From Moniliella sp. 'wahieum' (Eukaryota; Basidiomycota; Moniliellomycetes; Moniliellales; Moniliellaceae), in assembly GCA_003971905.1 (NCBI GenBank), contig RSEE01000031.1:186001-250000 (forward strand): a stretch of DNA of 64,000 bases. Reading direction: 5' to 3'. Made by a program: the position numbers and the translations under genes. The notes under the pieces were generated by a model, which was not told the origin of the DNA, did no database searches, and saw only the letters and a list, made by a program, of their open reading frames with translations. Numbering within the stretch: the first letter of the stretch is position 1; each line of letters starts with the position of its first letter. This document shows positions 22,864 to 32,637 of the stretch, in pieces.

Positions 22864-25460
22864 ATGGCGACCCCCGGCGACACCACCGTCCGCTCTGGAC
22901 GCCTGCCCTTCATGCCCACCCCCGCACCCCCAGCACCGCCACGCCCCCGCGCTCCCTGTCGCCCCTCCGCCACGCCCGCCTCCTCGCCGGCCAACCCGAC
23001 GCGCCGCCGACGCCCTCCCCGCCCGCTCCCCGCCGCCCGTCGCCCCCGCCTCCCCGCCTGCACACGGAGCCCCCTACATTCCCCGCGTCTCCTCTTCTCC
23101 TCCTCTTCGTCCTCCTCCCCTTCGTCTTCGCCCACCGCCACGCCCATTCGCTCCACCCGCGCCCGCTCCCACCTCGGCTTTACCGAGCCCGACACGTCCC
23201 TCATCGCGCCCCCCTCCTCGCGCCGGCCTGCTTCGCCAGTACGCCCCGCCTCTCCTTCCAAGCTGCTCGCTCGCCCTTCGTCTCCTGTTCGGCCCGCCTC
23301 GCCTTCCCGCCGCTCGGCCTTGCCGCCGGCCATGCCTCTCCGGCCGGGCTCGCCCGAGCGCCGCAGGGACCCGGTAGCTTCCATCGTCATGCCCCCCGCC
23401 TCGCCCTCTCGTCGCATGATGCGCGAACCTTCTCCGCTAGCAACCAGTCTCAAGGCGAATGTGGACATGTCACCGCCAGTGATTCGCGCCAAGGTGACCC
23501 AGGGGCTGTTCTGCTCCCAACCCAAGAAGCCTCAACCGTGGCCGTCGAAAGCCGCCAGCTCCACTACGTCTCCGCCGCGCGTGCCTGCGCCGCTCCCTCG
23601 TCTCATCGTCCGGCACTTGCCCCGGGCCTATTTGATCTGGCGCCCACTGACTGGTCCGCGTCCGCCGCGGCGCAGGAGGCCAAAGAAGAGAATGTGGTAG
23701 TCCATGTACGAGTGCGGCCCAGCAAGGAACTGTCCATGTGGCTACCCAACCCTGCGCAGGCCAGCATCTGTGCCGATCCGGTTCACGCACGGGCCGGAGC
23801 AGGGACCGAGTACAACTTTGATGGTGTTCACACTGGCTCGGACAATGCACCGGTCTACCTTTCTACGGGTCGGCCATTGGTGCAAGCCGTGTTGGCTGGG
23901 TTTGATGCGGTATTGTTTGCGTATGGCCAGACGGCGTCGGGCAAGACGTTCACCTTGCTCGGTGACGACGCAGGTACCTCCCCGGGCATCATTCCCCGTG
24001 CAATTCAAGATGTGTTCCAAGGCATTGCCCAGGCCGACCAAGGCGAGCGCGAATTCTTGCTGCGCGTGTCGTACCTCGAGATTTACAATGAGCAGGTCAA
24101 GGATCTGCTCGAACCGGCCAACCGTCCGCAGTTGCGCGACGACCCTCGTCGCCCAGGCGGCCGCGGTGGCGTGGTGGTCAAGCCGCTGTGTGAGGAGATT
24201 GTCACGTCCCCGCAGGCTGTAGCTGAGCTGCTGGAGCGGGGCCAGGTCAATCGTCACATTGGCGCGACCGATTGGAACGAGCGCTCCTCTCGTTCCCATA
24301 CCTGCTTTAAGCTCACTGTCGAATCCTGGCTTCGCTCCGACGCAAGTACGGTGCGTGTGTCGGAACTGAGTTTGATCGACTTGGCTGGGTCTGAGCGGTA
24401 TGTGTCGCAAGGAGCGGCGCGCCGGGCGGAAGGGGCATTCATCAACAAGTCGCTCCTCACGCTGGGCAAAGTGATTTACCATTTGTCCGAGCCCGACCCG
24501 GCGGCGCACATCCCCTACCGCGACAGCAAGTTGACTCGCCTGTTGCAAAACAGTCTCTCGGGCCAGGCCCGGGTCGCTGTCATTTGCACCCTCAATCCCT
24601 CGCCCGCAGCGCGGAAGAAAGCTTTTCTACTACTCTCAACTTTGCTCGGAGATGCAAAAAGGTCTCGGTTCATGCGGAGAGACGAGAGGTGTGGGCGGCT
24701 GGTGGGCCCGTGCCAGCAGAGTTGCAGGCACTGCTGGTACGATACAAGTCGGAGGCGGAGCGGCTGCGAGCGCAGCTGGCAAACGCAACCCAGATGAGCC
24801 AAGACCAATGGGGGGAAATCCAACGAGGTTGGACTTGCTCGAGCGGATCAAGGTGCGCGGGGGGACAGACGAACAGCGTGCGCCGCTGCCCGCCCGCCCC
24901 GTTTCCCCAGTCAAGGGCTCACGGGACGAGGAGCCGGTGGACCTGAGCTCGTCGGCCCACCTGCTGCGAGAGAAGTTGTATGCGTCGGAAGCCGAGGTGG
25001 CCCGCCTGCGTGCCGAGCTGCGCTCCCGACCGGAAGTGGGCAAGGACGCAGAAGAGACGATTGCCGAGTTGCGCAAGCGCTGCGCCGAGCTGGAGGTCGT
25101 CGTTGACGGCCTGGGCGGGGCGGCGGCTCTGGATAGCAGCACGGCGCCCGCACCGGGAGCGGTGGCGGCGGGCGAATACGAAGCGCGGATTGCAGCGCTG
25201 GAGCAGGAGGTGAGACGAAAGGATGCGTTTGCGGCGCGCTTGGCGGCCGAGTGTGCGGAGCTGCGACAAGACAAGGAGACACTGTGGTTTGTGGCCCATG
25301 GCAAGACGGCGGCGCTGGTGCAGGGGTGTGCGCCGGCGCGGCGGGCACGGCGGTCGCGGTCGCTGGGGGGGGGCGGGCGGACCTGCTGGGGGCGTCGCTG
25401 GATGCGGTGGCGGACGAGATGCGGACGACGCTGGGGACGCGCGTGGTGAGCGACGGGTAG
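22864..25460 (+). CDS. Kinesin motor protein, Kip2/kinesin-7-like (N-terminal motor after a Ser/Pro-rich head)
   Basis: Microtubule plus-end-directed motor by family. Start at 22864 (MATPGDTTVRSGRLPFMPT). Roughly 270 residues of Pro/Ser/Arg-rich, low-complexity sequence with repeated RPASP and SPxR units come first, a usual target of kinases in this class. The motor follows: VVVHVRVRPS, P-loop AYGQTASGKT (about 23930), switch I NERSSRSH (about 24280), switch II DLAGSE (about 24380), and SKLTRLLQNSLSGQA (about 24530). The neck (NFARRCKKVSV) leads to coiled coil with heptad-like runs (SEAEVARLRAELRS; RIAALEQEVRRKD), ending ADEMRTTLGTRVVSDG at 25460. Frameshifts lie between about 23480 and 23690, near 24620, 24830 and 25365. 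Length is about 865 residues. The subfamily call rests on the long head and motor motifs and is less sure than kinesin itself. Confidence 0.88.
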
Positions 25461-25761
25461 GCTGAATGCGACGTGGCCGGCGAGGCCGGATAGAGAGAGC
25501 CAGGTGTGATGCATGATGTGCCATAGCCAGTAGCGGGGTAGCAGAGCGTGCTCGCAGACGCGGGGTTAGTCGCCCCACGGGCATGTGACATCCCCAGCCG
25601 GCAGCTCTGCGGCGGGGCGACCAGCGGCGGCCCTGGCCAGGTACGCGGGACACGCGCCTGCTAGTGAGCAAGGCGTGCGCGTCTAATAACCCCCCACTAT
25701 ACGCCGCATCCGTCGCGGTCGTTGGCTCTCGCCAGCCGCTCCTCGCCCGGCCGCCTCCGCC
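25461..25761. other. Intergenic: kinesin 3' flank and Spa2-like promoter
   Basis: 301 bp between two same-strand genes, GC-rich. No clear element seen. Confidence 0.45.
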
Positions 25762-28515
25762 ATGGACCTCCGCCTCGACCTCGTCGGCGGCGCCGTCCTG
25801 TTCGACGAGCATGGCCGCCCGCTCCTCCCCCGCCACCCATGCTCGGCCCCGACGGCCTCCCGCTCCCGCCGCCGCCGCCGACGGTGTGCGCGCCCGACGG
25901 CACCCCGCTGCCTCCGCCGCCGCTCTGGTCGCCCCCGTCCCAGGTCTCGCCCCTGTCGCCCCGGTCGCCCCTGTCACCCATGTCGCCCGCGCCGCCGGCG
26001 CGCGCCTGCGCCCTCGCCCACGCCAGGGCCACCGTCCACGCCTACACAAGCGTCGTCGGCTGCCTCTCCCACCCCCCGCACCCCCCCGTCAACTCGGTGC
26101 AGCAGTACCGCTGCCTGCGCTCCCACCTTGCCCTCTACATGTCCGAGTCGCACCTGCGCCGGCCGCCGTCCCAGGCGCGTCTCGCTGCCGCCACAAGCTC
26201 CTGCGGCTCTCCTCGGCCCAGCTGTGCGAGTTGGCCAACGACGTGGCGCAAGAATGTGCCCGCCGCGCCGAGACGACCAAGGGTCCGCTCCTGCTTGCTG
26301 TGGGTGACTATCGGCGCAACGCGAGCCGCGCCAAACTCTCCTTGCTCCCGCTGGCCAAATTCAACGAGTTGGTCGCCGATGTCGTTCTCGATCTGGAACG
26401 GTGCTACCCCGCTTTGGCCCCAAGCCCCGCTCGCCCACTGCTCCCCTTCACCCAGCCCCAGCCCCGACTCAAATTCTTCCCCCTCCACAGGCACGTCGGA
26501 AAGTAGCACGACCACCATCCCAGCGCGCTATGCTGCCAACGAGTCCCCCTCCCCATCTGGCGCTTCGCGTCTGGCCATGCATGCCCAACATGCAACCAGT
26601 CGCTCTCCGAGCCCAGACATGGGGTGGATTTGTTCTCCGAAGACCGGTACGTATCCGTCTCCCCCCCCCCCTCCCTCCCATGCTCCCCGCCCCACTCTGG
26701 ACGCTAGCCTACAGCGCCACAAAACAATTTACTGACCTTACACTGGTACTGCTGTCTTCAGAACCACTTCGGGACTCGGTGCGCTGGGTACGTTGGCGAC
26801 CAACTCGGCGTTGTCCCTGTGGGGTTCTGGCCATCGGCACCGCCGCGCCTCGTCCGAAACCCTCCTCGCAACAGTGACGCTAGTGCCACCTCGACGTGGA
26901 CCAACAGTGAGCCCAAGGGTTGCCAAGCCGGGGATCCAGCCCGCTTCTCACCCCTCTCTCTCCGACGGACCAGGCGGGGGAGAGACGGGTGAATTTGGCG
27001 CGGAACCAGGACGCGGTGGTTCCCCTGGTCCAACGGGAAGCCTTTTGATGAGGAGGAGCAAGAGACTACTTTTTCGCCCCGGGACTTTGGCCGACCTGAT
27101 TCGGACCCCAGCACGGACACCAACAACTGCCCACCGTCGTTGTCCCAAGCAAGTCAAGCATCCGGAGACTCGATCGCGCACGCGTCTGCGCCCACCTCGG
27201 AGGGTTCCAAGCAAGAGACGACGGACGCCATTTACCCTTCGGGCCAGAGCATGCAATCGGATACCACCCCGTTTCCCTTTCCTCTTGTTCCTTCGAACGA
27301 TTCGATCGTCGGTCGTGCGCCTACGATGGCCATGGAGGAATTGGAACGAGAGCTGGACCAGCTGGACCAGCTGGAGCGCGTGCACGTCGATGGGCTTGAC
27401 TCGGCTGATACGACCGAGAAGGCGGAGCGAGGGGACCTGACGCAGCAGGTGGCGACGTCCAAGGTGCATGCCAGGGACGCTTCCATTGCCGATACTGTGT
27501 TCGACAGCGCAGCGCCGCCGCTGGCTCCGCCTGTCCCGAGGTCATCTCAAACCAAGTGGGCCATGATCCAGAACCAACTGAGTATGCTGGGAAAAGAAAT
27601 CCACGCAATGCACATGTTCAACGACGAGCTGGACCACGACAACCTTGTTCTCGCTCACCGCTTGGCAGAAACGACCAAGGAGTGCGCCATGTGGAAAGAC
27701 CGGTACGAGCAACTGTATGCGCATGCACTGCAACAAGGTTTCTCGCTCGACCAGCTTGTCCCTCCTTTGGAGCAACCAACCACGTCTTCCGCCCCACCAT
27801 CGCCGTTGGTTGCCTCCTCCCCTTTGGGCCTCTACCTTGCCGGCTCCCGTCCCGCCTCCCGCCCTGCCTCCCGCCCTGCCTCCCCCCTGCCTCCCGCCCT
27901 GCCTCCCGCCCTGCTTCCCGCCCGCCTCCCGCTCCGCCTCCCGCCCTCCTCGCCCCCCCTCCCCCTCGCATGCACCTTCGACACACGCCCCTACCTCCAG
28001 TGACTCTCCGTCCGTGCGGGGTGGGCAGGGCCACCGTCCTGCGCTTCTATCCGGCCTATCTTCGCCGCCGACGTCGTCAGCAGCCCACAGACGCCGTTGG
28101 ACCACCGGAGCGAGTTACCATCCAAGCCGCTCACGCCGTCGTCTGCGTCTGCGGCGGTACGGTGGGAGTCGCCACAGGCGGTGCGAGCGTTTTTGACCGA
28201 GCAGACGAACCAGTTGGCAGACTGTGTGAGTGGGTTGTTGTGCGCGTTGCGAACGGAGCGGCCCAACGTGCAACACGTGCGCAGCATGCTGGACCAAATG
28301 CAATCCATTGTGCATGCGGTGATTGGCGTGGCGGATCCAAGTGACCAGCTGGTCCAGGCTAGCGGCGTGCTGCAGACCATCTGGGACGAGTGCGCGCGTG
28401 CCGGTCGGATGAGGAGGCGTATGCGACGTTGGAAAAGCCGGCACTGGCCCAAGCGTGCTGGACACTGGCCAAGGCACTCAAGTCGCTGGATCAACACCAA
28501 GGTTCCTTGGGCTAG
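25762..28515 (+). CDS. SPA2: Spa2-like polarisome scaffold with Spa2-homology (SHD/GIT) repeats
   Basis: Scaffold of the polarisome that gathers formin, MAP-kinase components and Rab regulators at growing tips. Start at 25762 (MDLRLDLVGGAVLFDEHGRP). A Pro-rich stretch (GLPLPPPPP, GTPLPPPPL) precedes two Spa2-homology repeats: KLLRLSSAQLCELANDVAQE (about 26200) and KLSLLPLAKFNELVADVVLD (about 26335, ending LERCYP), the arrangement seen in Spa2 and GIT proteins. An intron fits at 26647..26761 (GTACGT, ACTGAC, CAG). The middle has a coiled-coil-like block (QNQLSMLGKEIHAM to MWKDRYEQLYAHAL, about 27570-27725) and a Pro-rich tandem repeat. The C-terminal helical region (SMLDQMQSIVHAVIGVADPS) ends at the TAG of 28513-28515. 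Frameshifts occur near 25845, 26180, 26420, 27100, 28000 and 28405. Spa2 identity is inferred from the SHD and layout. Confidence 0.78.
27840..27960 (+). repeat. CTGCCTCCCGCC minisatellite inside the Spa2-like gene
   Basis: Ten or so degenerate copies of a C-rich 8-12-base unit (CCTCCCGCCCTG). Depending on frame it reads as Pro/Ala/Arg/Ser repeats, and the frame after it is uncertain. Likely length-variable and error-prone in sequencing. Confidence 0.8.
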
Positions 28516-29225
28516 CTTAACCCCCCTTTTTGGGTCGCGTTTGCTATCTATCTATTTGTGCCTCCTTCGTGCCGGTTTCCTCTAGTACTCATGCTCCGTG
28601 CTCCACGCTCCCCACGCCCCGTACCAAAAGCTCCACGCACCACCACCCACCCCTCAACCCATAACCCACAACCCGCACCCCACAACCCACAAGTCGCATA
28701 GCAGTTCCGTCGGGGCGTTTGGTTGTGGGGGGGTCCTATATATCTTGTTGCGTACCTGCAGTTGGCATTCTCGATTGGATGGATGGCAATATTCCCGACT
28801 GAGTACTGCAGCGCCGGATGATGGTGAGTCGAGCGAGTCGAGCGAGTCGAATGACCATAATCCATAAGTACTTAGACTCCCATGCCATGACCAAAACCAT
28901 GACAAAGAACAAGACCAACGCAACGTGTATGTGCAGGGAAGAAAGTGTTGCAATAAAAAGGCATACATGCTCCGGGCCGTCGTGCGAACAAGGAAGAGCA
29001 ATGCGACAAGATGTAATTTCGGCCAGTGCTCAGCCCCAGCGCGCAATCGCCAGAGATAGCTACACGCCGCATCCACACCCCTAGGCCAAACATAACCCAG
29101 TCCGCCCTGCCCAGCCTCAAGCCAGTGCGCGACGAGAAGGCAAGTGGAGCACAGGAGGTACAGCCGCACCTTACGTAAGGTACAACCCGTGGCCTGGTCG
29201 TAGCAGCAAGGGGCCGAGGGGGAGA
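28516..29225. other. Intergenic: convergent 3' flanks of the Spa2-like and PAS-GATA genes
   Basis: Contains CAACCCATAACCCACAACCC-type C/A tandem words (28640-28700) and GAGTCGAGCGAGTCGAGCGA (about 28831-28850). No gene recognised. Confidence 0.5.
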
Positions 29226-32200
29226 TCAGTAGGAAGTAGGCAGGTGAGGCGAACGGAGAAGCGGCATCCAATTTCCTGATCCGGCCGATCCACCATGGCC
29301 TGGGTGCGGGTTGACCGACGCAGCCGCCGCTGCGTCCGTGGGGGCCGCCATGGGCCCGGAAAGGTGAGGCCCACGATAGTAGTCCCCACGGTAGCCGTTG
29401 TACCCGCCATATTCGGACGCGGGCTGTGCGGGGTGCGGGGAGGGAGGTTGATTCTGATGGGAAGCGGGACTGGGATGGGCATTGGAGTTGGGGTTGGGGT
29501 TGGGTTGGGGACTGGGATTATGATTAGAATTAGGAGTAGCATGAGCAGGAACCGACCCGGCGGGCAGGGCGACGGTGGACGGGTAATCGTATGAGGGCAT
29601 GCCTACGGGCAACACCCCCACTTTGTTGTACTCGCCTGGGTATGGGGTGGTGGAGTGAGGTGCGGGAACGGTACGTGGGTCGCGCTCATGGCCATACCCA
29701 CCGTGAGTTAACGCACCCCCTTGCGCGTGGTTGGAACCGATGTGGGACGGGTCAGAGGAGGATGCATGGGACAGGCCACGTTGGGAGAAGACCATGGACG
29801 GTGGCGAGGCCGTGTCGCCGCCTACTGATGTCGATGGGACCGAACTGGGCGCAGACGGTGCGGGCGCGAGCGGTGCTGGCACCGGTGGCGCGGAAGTGGG
29901 ATGGGCTCCCGGCGTGACCCGGGCCGCCTCGGTAGCTCGTTTCTTCAGCGCCTTTTTGCGTACCGCGGCCGCTGCTTCGGCCGCTCCCTCTGCCTGGCCC
30001 AGTGCGGCAGAAGCACGGGTGAGCCCCTCCTCACCGTCCTGCGCGTACGCTGCCTCGAGCAACTTTTGCTGTCGTTGAATCTGGCGTGAAAAGCGAAGTC
30101 CGCACGCATTGCACAAGCTCTTTCGCCCTCCTGGGCCTTTGCGCCATTCCGGGCTGGAACGGGTGCCACAGGACGTGCACACCTTCTCCTCTTCACCCGT
30201 CGATCCTCGACGTGAATGGCGGCGGCGCGGTCTCCCTTCCGCTTCATCCTTGGAGTCAATGTAGCCCGTGCCTCGTTTCCTGCCTCGTTCATCCGTCGGC
30301 AGCGTCGCATCCCATTCGCCCGATTCCGGCATAGGCGGAGGCCCTGGCGGCACAACCGGAACAGGGGGCGGGCGGGAAGAAATGACAGAAGGCCAGGCCT
30401 CGGCCGAGTAGGGGGACATACCCCCCTCCCCATCTGTCGTCAGAGCGGGCTTGGCCATACCGGGACTTGCGACCCAGGAGGAAGGTTGGCTAGGCGTCGA
30501 AGCGCCCTGCGTCTCATACCCTACCGCCAAAGCAGGGGGGACTGAGGAGATCATGTCGGCTGGGGGTGCAGCGAAGCTTGGTTCTGTCACCACACGGAAA
30601 CAGGCAAACATAATCTGTCCATAGGGTACCACCACGCTCTCCACCGCATGGGAAATGTTGGAGGAGACAAAGGTGTGGGTGGCATGGAAGCGGCGCGTGC
30701 AGCTAGTCTCGGGTGCCTCGTCTGGTTCCAGTGAGGAGGAGGTGGGGCGTTGGGGCAGCGAGGCGCCTTGGACCAAACGGGCAAAATCGTCGGCAAAGTA
30801 CGAGGCATCGGCATACGTCTCAAATGCCCCCAGTTTCTTATGCTCCTCCGCCTCGGCTTGGCTCGCGTAGAGCCGGGGTGGAGGCCAGGAAAACAGAATC
30901 TCGCCAGTGTTGACGGTGATGATTTGAAAGATACAGGGAGGCGGCCCGGCTGGCTGCAGACTGCGCGGCGGCTCGCTCTCATACATGCCTTCCAGAGCAT
31001 ATCTAGGTTCTGCTCCGAGAGCGTGGAGCGGTTCATGCCGCACCGGTGCGTCCACCAAGCGGGATCAGTTTCATCCGACTGAAGATCCATCGGTACCTCT
31101 GTGCCAAGTAGTCAGTAATTCTATCTGCAGTCACGGAAATCGGCATGACCTTTTGAGGGCCCAGGGACAGAGCCAAGCAGTAAGGGAGAGGAAAGGAGGG
31201 AGGGAGAGGGAACGCACTCATGCAGTTATGTAGAAAGACGAGGAGACGGTTGCCACCAATCCAGTTAGATATCAGGTGCACTGTTGTCCAGTATTGGTCC
31301 AGCGCGGGAACGACAGTGGGTAAGGCCGGATGAAGATTACCAAATGCGCGGCGGATGGCGGTGATGCGATTCATACGGCACCGAGTAATGCTTCCACTCA
31401 TCCGCTTGCTCGCGACAATCTCTTGCAAGTCGCGACAACACAGGCAGGCTTCCTGTGGGTGGATCCAGTCGAAGATGCTGCTACCCACCACACGGGAGGC
31501 TTCGGTACCGAAGTGCTGATACAAGGTGGGATCAAGGAAGAGGACGGGAGCACGCTGATTGTCGTCGGCCAGCTCACAGATGACCCAGTAGCAGCGGCGT
31601 GGTTCAAAAGAACTAACTGGTCTGGCATCCAAAGGTGGGCAGAGTGATTGAAGAACGGAGGAGGCAGCCATGTCGTTGAGGGTGGCCTGATCCGATGGGG
31701 GTTGGCGAAAAACAGAAAGAAGCTCACGGCGCTTGGCGGCAATCATGCCAGCGACGCCATGGGCGACGCGCGAATCAGCGGGAATGGGGTATGGGGAGTG
31801 ACTGCCAATGTGGGGCGCTGGTGCAGAGAAAGAGCGGGGGATACTCGTCACAGAAGCGGAGGCGGGCGTGGAGAATGTGGGCGGGCGTGGTAGAGGAGAG
31901 GGTTCGGACTGGGCAATGTGGAGTGGCAGCGGGAGGGGTGGGAGGGAAGTGATGGCGGGCGACATGGATGGAAGGAATGCACGCGGAAGTGTTGAAGAAG
32001 GGGTGGAGGAGGACGGGGAGGAGGAGGAGGGGGGCGGGGGAGCAATGGCGATGGATGAGGCATTCAAAGGGGCGAATGAGGAAAAGGGGCGCGGTCAATG
32101 AGAGCAGACGAGGGATGGGTTGGGGTGGGGTTGGAGGCGAAGGTAGGCGTGGGAGTCGGAGCGGAAGCGGGGTTTGGATTGGGATTGGGACTGGGATTGG

Positions 32201-32368
32201 AGGGGTTGGGATGGAGGGTGGGATTGGCAGTGGGGGTGGGAGCCGGAGCGGAGGCAGATGGGGCGGGTGTGGGTGGAGACGAGGTGGCAGCGGAGGCGAG
32301 AATGGCAGGCGGAGGGGGTAGTAGGCTCCTGGGGCTGCTGCGTCTGGTGGCGGGGGGCGCATGTCCAT
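29226..32368 (-). CDS. PAS-domain GATA zinc-finger transcription factor (WC-2-like layout)
   Basis: Nuclear DNA-binding regulator. Start at 32368 ([20 protein letters not shown]) opens about 170 residues of Pro/Ser/Leu low complexity. A PAS-like domain follows: [42 protein letters not shown] and [12 protein letters not shown] (about 31620-31370). The next block ([31 protein letters not shown]) resembles the second half of fungal PAS-GATA proteins. The type IVb GATA finger is complete: [18 protein letters not shown] then [14 protein letters not shown]2CX18CX2C with a basic tail (about 30185-30085). The C-terminus is rich in Asn/Pro/Gly and ends at 29226. An intron fits at 31079..31217. Frameshifts occur near 31900-32060 and 30950. 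No LOV cysteine motif is visible, so it is not a WC-1 photoreceptor. A retrotransposon sits 55 bp upstream of the start codon. Confidence 0.82.
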
Positions 32369-32417
32369 CGGAGGCGGCAAGGCGAAGGGGAGAAGGAGGA
32401 GAGGTGGAGAGGGAGGA

Positions 32418-32422
32418 GAGGG
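32418..32422. repeat. Target-site duplication, left copy (GAGGG)
   Basis: Five bases directly flanking the left LTR, identical to the five bases after the right LTR. Confidence 0.92.
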
Positions 32423-32637
32423 TGTCACAGGCCTAGCTAGCGAGCGATGCTGGCGATGGTCGATGGAGATGGCATTCAAGAGCTAAGGAGAGCTAGAGCT
32501 ATGGGCCTTGATAGGCTCCTGGCCTGGAGGCCAGTGGAAACCCGTGGAAGGGTCGGAACTCACTGCCCCGGTGCACTGTGTGGATCGGGCCACGTGTCAC
32601 TGAAGGCCGATGGGCTCTAGACCACTGGTGGTCAACA
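32423..32637 (-). repeat. Left LTR (3' LTR of the element), 215 bp
   Basis: Begins TGTCACAGGCC and ends GGTCAACA on the plus strand. Has one extra CGAG relative to the other copy at about 32440-32446. Contains the inverted repeat GGCCTGGAGGCC. Being on the same strand as the PAS-GATA gene and just upstream, it could feed transcription into that gene. Confidence 0.95.

Noticed and set aside
21861..23525. 554-codon minus-strand ORF extending upstream of the ABC transporter over the kinesin head
   Set aside because: Only the part below 22517 carries transporter features; the rest is an antisense shadow of the Pro/Arg-rich kinesin head.
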